NCBI RefSeq assembly: GCF_029382255.1
Contig: NZ_JARLLG010000003.1
Coordinates: 124,001-188,000, forward strand
DNA: 64,000 nt
Reading direction: 5' to 3'
DNA from: Isoptericola croceus
Lineage (GTDB): Bacteria; Actinomycetota; Actinomycetes; Actinomycetales; Cellulomonadaceae
Shown: piece by piece, positions 8,614 through 16,833 of the stretch
Position numbering within the stretch: the first letter of the stretch is position 1
Layout: the number at the start of each line of letters is the position of its first letter
Program-made: the position numbers and the translations under genes
Notes under the pieces: model-generated
Told to the model about the DNA's origin: nothing
Database searches by the model: none
What the model saw: only the letters and a program-made list of their open reading frames with translations

Positions 8614-11322
8614 CTAGATGGTGGCGTCCTCGCCGGCGAGCACGGCCGCCCGGCCGGCCTCGAGGCGCGCGACCGGGACCCGGAAGGGTGAGCAGGAGAC
8701 GTCGTCGAGGCCCACCTGGTGGAAGAAGCGGATCGACTCCGGGTCTCCCCCGTGCTCGCCGCACACCCCGCAGTGCAGGTCGGGGCGTGTCGACCGGCCG
8801 CGCTCGACACCGGTGCGCACGAGCGCCCCGACGCCGTCGGCGTCGAGGGTCTCGAACGGCGAGATCGTCAGCACCCCGTTGCTGAGGTAGGTGGTGAAGA
8901 ACGCGCCCTCGACGTCGTCGCGGGAGAACCCCCAGGTGGTCTGCGTCAGGTCGTTGGTGCCGAACGAGAAGAAGTCGGCCTGGGTCGCGATGCGCTGGGC
9001 GGTGAGCGCGGCACGCGGCAGCTCGATCATGCAGCCGATCGGGATGTCCAGCGGGACGTCGCCGGCCTGGGCGACCTCGGCGAGCACGGCCTCGGTCTCG
9101 GTGCGCACGAGCTGCATCTCGCGCACCGAGCCGACGAGCGGGACCATGATCTCCGGGCGGGGGTCGCGCCCGGCCCGCCGCAGCTCGACCGTCGCCTCGG
9201 CGATCGCGCGCACCTGCAGCGCGAACAGCCCCGGGGTGGTCAGCCCGAGCCGGACGCCGCGCAGCCCGAGCATGGGGTTCTGCTCGTGCATGCGCTGCAC
9301 GGCCGCCAGCAGGCGCGCGTCGTGCTCGTCGACCTGCCCGTTCTGCTCGGCGAGCGCCACGCGGACCGACAGCTCGGTGAGGTCGGGCAGGAACTCGTGC
9401 AGCGGCGGGTCGAGGAGCCGGATCGTGGTGGGCAGGCCGTCCATGGCCTCGAGCAGCGCGGTGAAGTCGGCGCGCTGCAGCGGCAGCAGCGCGGCGAGCG
9501 CGGCTTGCCGTTCGTCGTCGCTGTCGGCCAGGACGACGCGCTCGATATGGCGACGGCGCTCGCCGAGGAACTGGTGCTCGGTGCGGCACAGCCCGATGCC
9601 CTCGGCGCCGCGGGCCCGGGCACGGTGGGCGTCCTCGGCGGTGTCGGCGTTGGCGCGCACCCGCAGGCGACGCACCGAGTCGGCGTGGGCCAGCAGACGG
9701 TGCACGGCGTGCACGAGCTCGCGCACCTCACCGTCGGGTGCGGCGCGCAGGCCGGCGTCGAGCCCGTCGGAGACGTACCGCATGACCACCGAGTCGACGA
9801 CGGGCATCTCGCCGCGGAACACCTCCCCGGTCGTGCCGTCGAGCGCGATCACGTCGCCCGGGCGCAGGACGGTGCCGTCGACGCGTACCTCGCCGTCCTC
9901 CTCGTCGACGTCGAGCGCTTCGGCCCCGACGACGGCGCACCTGCCCATGCCGCGCGCGACGACGGCGGCGTGCGACGTCTTGCCGCCGCGGGCGGTCAGG
10001 ATGCCGACGGCGGCGATCATCCCGGCCAGGTCGTCCGGGTTGGTCTCGCGCCGCACGAGGACGACCTTGGCGCCCGCGGCGGTGCGCTGCAGCGCCTGGG
10101 CGTTGTCCATGACGATCTCGCCGACGGCCGCCCCGGGCGAGGCGCCCAGGCCACGGGTGAGCGGCACCGTGTCGTCGGTGCGGTCGAAGCGCGGGAACAG
10201 CAGCCGCCCGAGCTGCTCGCCCGTCACACGTCCGAGGGCCTCGTCGAGGGTGATCAGGTGCTCGTCGACGAGCTGTACCGCGACGCGGAAGGCTGCGGCC
10301 GCGGTGCGCTTGCCGACCCGGGTCTGCAGCAGCCACAGCCGGCCCCGCTCGATGGTGAACTCGATGTCGCACAGGTCGCGGTAGTGGGTCTCCAGGCGCC
10401 GCATCGCCGCCAGGAGCTCGTCGTAGGAGCGGCGGTCGCGCTCGCGCAGGTCGTCGAGGCTCAGGGTGTTGCGGATGCCGGCCACGACGTCCTCGCCCTG
10501 GGCGTTGGGCAGGTAGTCGCCGTACGCGCCCGCGTGCCCCGTGGACGGGTCGCGGGTGAACGCCACGCCGGTGCCGGAGTCCTCGCCCAGGTTGCCGAAC
10601 ACCATCGCCACGACGTTGACCGCGGTGCCGAGGTCGTCCGGGATGCGCTCACGGCGCCGGTACAGGCGCGCCCGCTCGGTGTCCCACGAGCCGAACACCG
10701 CCTCGATCGCCAGGTCGAGCTGCTCGCGCGGGTCCTGCGGGAAGTCGCGGCCGCACTGCTCGCGCACGATCCCGCGGTAGTCGTCCACGAGCGCGCGCAG
10801 GTCGCCGGCCGTCAGCTCGACGTCCCAGGTGACACCGGCGGCGGCCTTGCGGGCCTCGAGCGCCTCGTCGAACGCCCGGGCGTCGACGCCGAGCACCGTG
10901 GCGCCGAACATCTGCACCAGGCGTCGGTAGGAGTCCCAGGCAAACCGCTCGTCGCCTGACATCGCGGCCAGGCCCCGCACGGACGCGTCGGTGAGGCCCA
11001 CGTTGAGGACCGTGTCCATCATCCCGGGCATGGAGAACTTCGCGCCCGAGCGTACCGAGACCAGCAGCGGGTCGTGCGGCGCGCCGAGCTGGCGCCCGAG
11101 CGCATCCTCGACCTCCCGCAGCGCCGTGGTGACCTCGACGCGCAGCCCGGGCGGCACGCGCCGCTGGTCCATGAAGGCGCGGCACGCCTCGGTGGTGATC
11201 GTGAACCCCGGCGGCACCGGCAGGCCGATACGGGTCATCTCGGCCAGGTTCGCGCCCTTGCCGCCCAGCAGGTCGCGCTGGTCCTTGCCGCCCTCGTCGA
11301 ACCTGTACACGTACTTCGGCAT
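8614..11322 (-). CDS. ppdK: Pyruvate, phosphate dikinase
   Basis: The 902-residue enzyme reversibly makes PEP, AMP and PPi from pyruvate, ATP and Pi. The ATP-grasp N-terminal domain starts with GGKGANLAEM. The phosphohistidine domain carries GGKTSHAAVVARGMG with catalytic His451 and the adjacent Thr449 that is the regulatory phosphorylation site in PPDKs. The C-terminal barrel has the CGEHGGDP segment with the expected catalytic Cys. The ATG at 11322 is chosen because GCGGAGG stands 6-7 bases upstream; an in-frame start 30 bases earlier adds a non-conserved tail. Pairing with malic enzyme suggests glycolytic/gluconeogenic control at the PEP-pyruvate node. Confidence 0.95.
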   Translation of the reverse strand: MPKYVYRFDEGGKDQRDLLGGKGANLAEMTRIGLPVPPGFTITTEACRAFMDQRRVPPGLRVEVTTALREVEDALGRQLGAPHDPLLVSVRSGAKFSMPGMMDTVLNVGLTDASVRGLAAMSGDERFAWDSYRRLVQMFGATVLGVDARAFDEALEARKAAAGVTWDVELTAGDLRALVDDYRGIVREQCGRDFPQDPREQLDLAIEAVFGSWDTERARLYRRRERIPDDLGTAVNVVAMVFGNLGEDSGTGVAFTRDPSTGHAGAYGDYLPNAQGEDVVAGIRNTLSLDDLRERDRRSYDELLAAMRRLETHYRDLCDIEFTIERGRLWLLQTRVGKRTAAAAFRVAVQLVDEHLITLDEALGRVTGEQLGRLLFPRFDRTDDTVPLTRGLGASPGAAVGEIVMDNAQALQRTAAGAKVVLVRRETNPDDLAGMIAAVGILTARGGKTSHAAVVARGMGRCAVVGAEALDVDEEDGEVRVDGTVLRPGDVIALDGTTGEVFRGEMPVVDSVVMRYVSDGLDAGLRAAPDGEVRELVHAVHRLLAHADSVRRLRVRANADTAEDAHRARARGAEGIGLCRTEHQFLGERRRHIERVVLADSDDERQAALAALLPLQRADFTALLEAMDGLPTTIRLLDPPLHEFLPDLTELSVRVALAEQNGQVDEHDARLLAAVQRMHEQNPMLGLRGVRLGLTTPGLFALQVRAIAEATVELRRAGRDPRPEIMVPLVGSVREMQLVRTETEAVLAEVAQAGDVPLDIPIGCMIELPRAALTAQRIATQADFFSFGTNDLTQTTWGFSRDDVEGAFFTTYLSNGVLTISPFETLDADGVGALVRTGVERGRSTRPDLHCGVCGEHGGDPESIRFFHQVGLDDVSCSPFRVPVARLEAGRAAVLAGEDATI

Positions 11323-11415
11323 CGTCGCCTCCGCTCTCACCGCGTCGCACACGCACCCCGATTCTTCACGCTAACCCCGCACCACGCCTTCCGGCGGTCG
11401 GTACGGTGACCAGTC

Positions 11416-12183
11416 ATGATCTCGCCGCCCCCCTCGCTGGACACCCAGGGCCTCGCCGTCGACCTGGTGGCCGAGCCCTGGCGCTACCCCGGCCCGCCCG
11501 CGCCCGCGGCCGGGGTCCTGCACGGCGACCGTTTCGAACCCATGCCCCACGATGTCGCCCCGGTCGCGCTGGCCCCCCGGCTCGACGCCGCGCTACGGTC
11601 CGCGAGGGCCCCGCGCCTGGGCGGGCGGCACGCCGTCGTCGCGGTCGGGTCGAACGCCGCCCCCGGCGTGCTCGGTGCCAAGCTGCGCCGGGCCGGCGTG
11701 GACGCCGTCGCGCCGATGGTGCGCGGCCGCGTGGTGGACGTGGCGGTCGGGCACAGCGCGCACGTGAGTCGTGCGGGCTACGTCGCCGCCGCGCCGTACC
11801 GGGCGGCGGGAGCGCGCACGGACGTGGTGGTCGCCCTGCTGACCGACGCGCAGGTGGGCTGCCTGGACGCGACGGAGCCGAACTACGCGCGTCTTCCTGT
11901 CGTGGCGGAGCTCGACGTGCCGCACGACGTCGCCTCGTGCTCGCTGTACGTCTCGCGTCGCGGAGTGCTGGCCTCGCCCCGCGGCGGCGTCCTGCCGGTC
12001 GGGCCGCAGCGGCGGCTGTGGGCGCACCTGCGCGCCCGCGGCGCCCTGGCGGCAGGGCTGCCCGTCGACGAGCGCGCGCTGGCGGCGGCGCTCGCGGCCG
12101 ATGCCCGCCGGCGAGCGCACGTGCGCTCGCGGCTGCTGAGACTCGACCTGGTCCGCGACGCCGGCCTGACGGGGGCCGGCTAG
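11416..12183 (+). CDS. Hypothetical protein, possible gamma-glutamylcyclotransferase-like fold
   Basis: This 255-residue cytosolic protein has no signal peptide or membrane segment. The stretch VAVGSNAAPGVL near residue 75 resembles the GSN loop of the GGCT/AIG2 fold. Later, VVALLTDAQVGCLDATEPNYARLPV has the LD..E..Y.R pattern of that superfamily. The match is weak and the catalytic Glu cannot be placed with certainty, so the assignment is tentative. It stands alone, divergent from ppdK, and its 3' end overlaps by 4 bases the convergent oxidoreductase gene. Confidence 0.6.
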   Translation: MISPPPSLDTQGLAVDLVAEPWRYPGPPAPAAGVLHGDRFEPMPHDVAPVALAPRLDAALRSARAPRLGGRHAVVAVGSNAAPGVLGAKLRRAGVDAVAPMVRGRVVDVAVGHSAHVSRAGYVAAAPYRAAGARTDVVVALLTDAQVGCLDATEPNYARLPVVAELDVPHDVASCSLYVSRRGVLASPRGGVLPVGPQRRLWAHLRARGALAAGLPVDERALAAALAADARRRAHVRSRLLRLDLVRDAGLTGAG

Positions 12184-13199
12184 CGCCAGCCCAGGGCCGG
12201 TGCCACGTGCGTCACGACGTTCTCCATCACGTGCGCGTTGTACTCGACCCCGAGCTGGTTGGGCACCGTGAGCAGCAGGGTGTCGGCGGCGGCGACCGCC
12301 TCGTCGGCGGCCAGGTCCGCCACCACCTGGTCGACCTCACCGGCGTACGTCTTGCCGAACCGGGCGCGGCCGCCCTCGAGCATGCCGACCTGGTCGGTGG
12401 AGCCCGCCTCGGCGCCGAAGTAGGCGCGGTCACGGTCGTCGGTGATCGGGAAGATGCTGCGCGAGACCGACACCCGTGGCTCCCCGTCGTGCCCGGCGGC
12501 GGCCCAGGCGTCCCGGAAGCGCTGGATCTGCTCGGCCTGCAGCACGTGGAACGGCACCCCGGTGTCCTCGGTGAGCAGCGTCGAGCTCATGAGGTTCATC
12601 CCCTGGGACGCAGCCCACTCGGCCGTGGCGCGCGACCCGGCGCCCCACCAGATGCGCTCGCGCAGGCCGGGCGAGTGCGGCTCGAGGCGCAGCATCCCGG
12701 GCGGGTTGGGGAACATCGGTCGCGGGTTGGGTTCGGCGAACCCCTCACCGGCGAGCAGCTCGAGGAAGCGGGCGGTGTGCCGGCGCGCCATGTCGGCGTC
12801 CGACTCCCCCGGCGCCGGGTCGTGCCCGAAGTGCCGGAAGCCGTCGATCACCTGCTCGGGCGAACCCCGCGAGATGCCGAGCTGCAGGCGCCCGCCGGCG
12901 ATGAGGTCCGCGGCGCCGGCGTCCTCGACCATGTACGCCGGGTTCTCGTAGCGCATGTCGATCACGGCGGTGCCGATCTCGATGCGGCGCGTGCGCGCCC
13001 CGACCGCGGCCAGCAGCGGGAACGGGCTGGCGAGCTGGCGGGCGAAGTGGTGCACCCGGAAGTAAGCACCGTCGGCGCCCAGCTCCTCGGCCGCCTCGGC
13101 CAGCTCGATCGACTGCGTCAGCACGTCCGCCGCGCTGCGCGCCGCCGAGGACGGATGGTCGGTCCAGTGACCGAAGGACAGGAACCCGATGCGCTTCAC
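12180..13199 (-). CDS. LLM-class flavin-dependent oxidoreductase
   Basis: The 339-residue luciferase-like monooxygenase starts at the GTG at 13199 (VKRIGFLSFG). A much longer open frame upstream is antisense shadow of the hydrolase gene. Seen: AAEELGADGAYFRVHHFA (first barrel helices), RIEIGTAVIDMRYENP, and GRLQLGISRGSPEQV, which correspond to conserved FMN-barrel strands. It is predicted to use reduced FMN or F420; the substrate is unknown. It is convergent with the GGCT-like gene and divergent from the hydrolase at 13305. Confidence 0.87.
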   Translation of the reverse strand: MKRIGFLSFGHWTDHPSSAARSAADVLTQSIELAEAAEELGADGAYFRVHHFARQLASPFPLLAAVGARTRRIEIGTAVIDMRYENPAYMVEDAGAADLIAGGRLQLGISRGSPEQVIDGFRHFGHDPAPGESDADMARRHTARFLELLAGEGFAEPNPRPMFPNPPGMLRLEPHSPGLRERIWWGAGSRATAEWAASQGMNLMSSTLLTEDTGVPFHVLQAEQIQRFRDAWAAAGHDGEPRVSVSRSIFPITDDRDRAYFGAEAGSTDQVGMLEGGRARFGKTYAGEVDQVVADLAADEAVAAADTLLLTVPNQLGVEYNAHVMENVVTHVAPALGWR

Positions 13200-13304
13200 A
13201 CCGGCGTCAACGCCCCGACGCTCGGTGCATTCCCGCGGTGGCGGACGGCGGCGCGCGCGGCACGCCATCGTGCCGGCGGCTGGGCGCTGTCGTAGCCTCG
13301 AGCC

Positions 13305-14081
13305 GTGATCCTCGCCCACGACGACTCCGGCACCGGCCCCGCAGTCCTGCTGATCCACGCCGGCGTCGCCGACCGCCGCATGTGGGACCCCGTCGCCGGC
13401 GCCCTCGCACACGTCTTCCGCGTCGTCCGCCCCGACCTGCGCGGCCACGGTGATTCCCCGCTGCCCGGCGGCGAGTACGCCGACGCCGACGACCTGGCCG
13501 CCCTGCTGGACCACCTGGACGTGGCCGACGCCGTCGTCGTCGGGTCCTCGTTCGGCGGGCGCGTCGCGCTCGAGCTCGCCACCGCCCACCCCGCTCGCGT
13601 GCGCGAGCTCGTGCTGCTCAACCCCGACCACGAGGGAATCGAGACGACCGCCGCGGCCGAGACGTTCGACGACACCGAGGATCGGCTGCTCGCCGCCGGG
13701 GACGTGGAGGGCGCCGTGCGCCTCAACGTCGAGACCTGGCTCGGCCCCGAGGCCACCGAGTCCGTCCGGGCGGCGCTCGCCGTCATGCAGCGCCGCGCGT
13801 TCGAGGTCCAGCTGGCCGCCGACGCGAGCGACGACCCACCGCGTCCCCGCTCGCTGAGCGTGGACCTCGACGCCGTCGCCGTCCCCACGGTCGTGGTCAG
13901 TGGCGCGCACGACATGGACCGCTTCCGGCACGCCGCGGCCCACGTCGCCGCCGGCATCCGTGGCGCCGAGCTCGTCGAGCTCGACTGGGCCGGGCACCTG
14001 CCCGCGCTCGAGCGCCCCGACGCCGTGCAGGCGCTGCTGCTCGACGTGCTGCGCGACGACCCGACGGTCCACGCGCCCTGA
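13305..14081 (+). CDS. Alpha/beta-hydrolase
   Basis: The 258-residue single-domain hydrolase starts at the GTG at 13305. The nucleophile motif is G-S-S-F-G with Ser82, the oxyanion loop is IHAGVADRRMW, and a catalytic His is in DWAGHLPALERP near the C-terminus. The sequence resembles 3-oxoadipate enol-lactonase-type hydrolases, but no pathway partners are adjacent, so substrate is unassigned. It is cytosolic. Confidence 0.87.
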   Translation: MILAHDDSGTGPAVLLIHAGVADRRMWDPVAGALAHVFRVVRPDLRGHGDSPLPGGEYADADDLAALLDHLDVADAVVVGSSFGGRVALELATAHPARVRELVLLNPDHEGIETTAAAETFDDTEDRLLAAGDVEGAVRLNVETWLGPEATESVRAALAVMQRRAFEVQLAADASDDPPRPRSLSVDLDAVAVPTVVVSGAHDMDRFRHAAAHVAAGIRGAELVELDWAGHLPALERPDAVQALLLDVLRDDPTVHAP

Positions 14082-14152
14082 GCGGTGAGCCCGGCGCGCG
14101 GCCAGTCGGGCGTGCAAACAGCGGCGAAACATCGCTGCGCCATGATGATCGC

Positions 14153-14659
14153 GTGATGATCACGGCGGAGTCCCCCGCGCGCGACGACGTGCGCGCCCTG
14201 CTCGACGAGCACCTGACGGACATGTTCGCGACCTCCCCGGCGGAGTCGGTGCACGCCCTGGACCACGCGGCACTGCTCGCGCCGTCGATCACCTTCCTCA
14301 CCGCCCGGACGGCGGACGGCGAGCTGCTGGGCTGCGGGGCGATCAGCGAGCTCGCCGCCACCTCGGACGGCGTGGCGGGGCACGGTGAGCTGAAGTCCAT
14401 GCGCACCGCCGGCACGGCACGGGGACGGGGGGTCGCGACGGCGGTGCTCGACCGGCTGCTCGAGACCGCGACCGAGCGCGGCTACGGCAGGGTCAGCCTG
14501 GAGACCGGGTCGGAGGACTACTTCGCACCGGCACGGCGGCTGTACGCGCGCCGCGGGTTCGTCGAGTGCGGCCCGTTCGCCGGGTATACCGCGGACCCGT
14601 TCAGCGTGTTCATGACGCTCGACCTGCCCGCGGCGACACCCTGCACGGCGCCGCACTAG
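14153..14659 (+). CDS. GNAT family N-acetyltransferase
   Basis: The 168-residue protein starts at GTG 14153, with an ATG directly following at 14156 as an equally plausible start. The acetyl-CoA pyrophosphate loop is visible in ARGRGVATAVLDRLLE (motif A, about 92-107). Motif B follows with YFAPARRLYARRGFVEC. The acceptor is unknown. Confidence 0.88.
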   Translation: MMITAESPARDDVRALLDEHLTDMFATSPAESVHALDHAALLAPSITFLTARTADGELLGCGAISELAATSDGVAGHGELKSMRTAGTARGRGVATAVLDRLLETATERGYGRVSLETGSEDYFAPARRLYARRGFVECGPFAGYTADPFSVFMTLDLPAATPCTAPH

Positions 14660-14669
14660 GCTCGGTGCC

Positions 14670-15230
14670 ATGGCCGGGCGACCTCCGGTGGTGACGACGA
14701 GCGTGCTCGACGCGCCGCGGTCGGTGCTGTGGCGGCACGCGACGTCGTTCGCCGGGATCGGAGCAGAGCTGTGGCCGTGGCTCGACATGACCACTCCGCG
14801 CGGGCTGCGGGCACGTCGCCTCGACGAGAACTCCGTGAGCGTTCCCCTCGGACGGAGCGTGCTGCTGCTGGGTGGGGTCCTGCCTGTCGAGTACGACGAC
14901 ATCGTGGTGGCCGAGCTCGAGCCCGGCCGCCGGTTCCTCGAACGCTCGTCGATGCTGACGTCGGGGCTCTGGGAGCACGAGCGGGTGCTCGAGGACGTGG
15001 GACCCGCGGCGAGCCAGGTCCGCGACACCGTCCGCTTCCGGCTGCGAGGCGCACTGCGACACGTGCCCGGCGTCGAGCACCTCGCCCGGTCGATGGTGAC
15101 CGCCGTGTTCGCGCACCGGCACCGGCGCCTGCGCCGCCACTTCGGCGTCCCGGGCACAGCCAGACCGGCGGCACCGCCACCCGCGACGTCCCGACGACGC
15201 CGCAGGTCAGCGCCTCGCGCTGGGCGCTAG
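14670..15230 (+). CDS. SRPBCC-like hypothetical protein
   Basis: The 186-residue protein begins with a strand plus DAPRSVLWRHA, as in START/SRPBCC ligand-binding folds. PVEYDDIVVAELEPGRRFLERSSM and VLEDVGPAASQVRDTVRFRLRG give the expected alternating strands, and a closing helix SMVTAVFAHRHRRLRRHFG is present. The C-terminal 25 residues are Arg/Pro-rich and probably disordered. It begins 10 bases after the GNAT gene and may be co-transcribed. It ends 9 bases before the integrase. Confidence 0.65.
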   Translation: MAGRPPVVTTSVLDAPRSVLWRHATSFAGIGAELWPWLDMTTPRGLRARRLDENSVSVPLGRSVLLLGGVLPVEYDDIVVAELEPGRRFLERSSMLTSGLWEHERVLEDVGPAASQVRDTVRFRLRGALRHVPGVEHLARSMVTAVFAHRHRRLRRHFGVPGTARPAAPPPATSRRRRRSAPRAGR

Positions 15231-15239
15231 TGTCGGGCC

Positions 15240-16685
15240 ATGGCCTACACGGAGAAGCGCAGTACCCGCGGCGGCGCGACCTCCTACGTCGGGCGGTTCC
15301 GCGTGGACGGCCGGTTGCGCAGCACGCGCGCTTTCCGGTCGCGGCGCGACGCCCTGGCCGAGGCACGCCGCGCCGAGGAGGCCGGCAAGCTCGGCACGTG
15401 GGTGGACCCGCGGGCGTCGGCGATCACCCTGGCCGAGTGGTTCGCCGACTGGCAGGCCGCGCGCGCGGACCGGGCACCGCGCACCGGCGAGAGCGAGCGT
15501 GAGAGGTTCCGCTCCCTGGTGGCGCCCACGTTCGGCAGCACGCCGCTGCGGCGCATCACGCACGACGACGTCGCCCGGTGGGCGGCGGGCATGTGCGCGC
15601 CGCGTACCGGGCAGGTGGCCTCACCGGCCCGACGACGCGACGCCGTGCGGCTGCTGGTCGCCCTGCTGGACGCTGCCGTCGACTCGCGCCGCCTGACGAC
15701 CAATCCCGCGCGCACGCCGTCCGGCAAGGTGCCAGGTCTGCCGCGCGCACCGAAGACCAAGGCCCACCGGTATCTGAGCCACGAACAGCTGCGCCGCGTC
15801 GCGGACGCCGTCCGGTCCCACCAGGGGCGCACCCTCGTGCTGCTGGCCGGGCTCACCGGGTTGCGCTGGGGCGAGGTGTCCGCGCTGCGCGCCGGCGACG
15901 TCGACCTGCTGCGCCGGCGCATCGTCGTCGGGCGCGCCTACACCCGCCTGGACGACGGCACCCTGCTGCTCGGCGACACCAAGACCCACGCCCGCCGCGA
16001 GGTGCCCGTGCCCGGCGTCCTGCTCGACGACCTGTCCGTGGTGCTGGCGGCCCGGCCGCAGGGTCTGCTGTTCACCGGGCGCGACGGCGGCCCGTTGCGC
16101 CGCGAGAGCTTCGACCGCCACGCCTTCCGCCCGGCGGTGCGGGCCGCCGGCGGTGCGGTGACCACGTTGCAGGAGCTGCTCGGGGTGCCGGTCACCCGCC
16201 TCGTCGATGCCGCGACCCTCGACGCGGTGCGCCGCACCCAGGCCGGCGCCGGCCTGCCGGTGACCGGCGTCGTGGACGCCGCCACCTGGAGCGTCCTGGT
16301 CGAGGACGACCGGCAGCGGCGGGACGACCTGACCCGCGCGGCGAAGATCGCCCGGACGCACCGGTTGAGCGTCGCGGCCCGGCTGACGCTCGGTGCCGGG
16401 GCGGAGGACTTCGCGTCCCTGACCCTGCACGACCTGCGTCACACGGCGGCGTCCCTGGCCATCGCCGGCGGTGCGAGCGTCAAGGCCGTCCAGCGCATGC
16501 TCGGGCACGAGTCCCCGGTGCTCACCCTGCGCACCTACGCCGGTCTCTTCGAGGACGACCTCGACCGGTTGGGCGAGGCGATGTCGGCGCAGTTCGCAGC
16601 GCAGGACTTCGCACCCGGTGCTCACCAGACGCTCATCACCGAGGCTGGCATGACCGCCGGCGTCAGCATGTTGCGTCGCGCATAG
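15240..16685 (+). CDS. Tyrosine recombinase/integrase with peptidoglycan-binding-like insertion in the catalytic domain
   Basis: The 481-residue protein starts at the ATG at 15240. The N-terminus (SYVGRFRVDGRLRSTRAF) is an arm-type DNA-binding strand pair, followed by a SAM-like core-binding domain at about 60-165. Catalytic residues look complete: Arg209 (TGLRWGE), Lys248 (GDTK), His397/Arg400 (LHDLRHT), His423 (LGHES) and Tyr433 (RTYAGLF). Unusually, about 85-90 residues (303-392) separate the usual FRPAVRAAG helix from LTLHDLRHT. Within them residues 307-353 match the PG_binding_1 pattern: LQ...VDAATLDAVRRTQ..AGLPVTGVVDAATW. The reading frame is intact. Family function is site-specific integration/excision. 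It heads a patch with a KfrA-like gene; no attachment site or tRNA was recognised. Confidence 0.9.
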   Translation: MAYTEKRSTRGGATSYVGRFRVDGRLRSTRAFRSRRDALAEARRAEEAGKLGTWVDPRASAITLAEWFADWQAARADRAPRTGESERERFRSLVAPTFGSTPLRRITHDDVARWAAGMCAPRTGQVASPARRRDAVRLLVALLDAAVDSRRLTTNPARTPSGKVPGLPRAPKTKAHRYLSHEQLRRVADAVRSHQGRTLVLLAGLTGLRWGEVSALRAGDVDLLRRRIVVGRAYTRLDDGTLLLGDTKTHARREVPVPGVLLDDLSVVLAARPQGLLFTGRDGGPLRRESFDRHAFRPAVRAAGGAVTTLQELLGVPVTRLVDAATLDAVRRTQAGAGLPVTGVVDAATWSVLVEDDRQRRDDLTRAAKIARTHRLSVAARLTLGAGAEDFASLTLHDLRHTAASLAIAGGASVKAVQRMLGHESPVLTLRTYAGLFEDDLDRLGEAMSAQFAAQDFAPGAHQTLITEAGMTAGVSMLRRA

Positions 16686-16737
16686 CGCTCTGACCTGCAT
16701 AAACACCGTCCCGAGCTGCATGTTGCCCATTACTGCG

Positions 16738-16760
16738 CACCCGCTTTGGAAAAGCGGGTG
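16738..16760 (+). terminator. 9-bp hairpin after the integrase
   Basis: CACCCGCTT and AAGCGGGTG form a perfect 9-bp stem with a 5-base loop (tggaa), 53 bases after the integrase stop. Only tt follows, so it may be a weak terminator or part of a regulatory repeat cluster with the two inverted repeats that follow. Confidence 0.5.
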
Positions 16761-16761
16761 T

Positions 16762-16809
16762 TGGTAGACCATCTACCAGAGTAGGAGTAGTTTGCCCATA
16801 CTTCTCCTA
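16762..16809 (+). promoter_or_regulatory. Two inverted repeats upstream of the KfrA-like gene (putative autoregulatory operators)
   Basis: A perfect 6-bp inverted repeat TGGTAG-N5-CTACCA is at 16762-16778. A 10-bp inverted repeat with one mismatch follows (TAGGAGTAGT at 16782-16791, ACTTCTCCTA at 16800-16809, 8-base loop). Known plasmid KfrA binds an inverted repeat over its own promoter, so these are candidate KfrA operators. No confident -35/-10 pair was assigned. Confidence 0.5.
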
Positions 16810-16833
16810 TTCCTCCCAGCGGCAGGCGAGACG

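Noticed and set aside
6764-9589. A 941-residue minus-strand open frame
   Set aside because: It runs in another frame across ppdK, the acyltransferase and malic enzyme, and is Arg/Ala/Pro-rich throughout.
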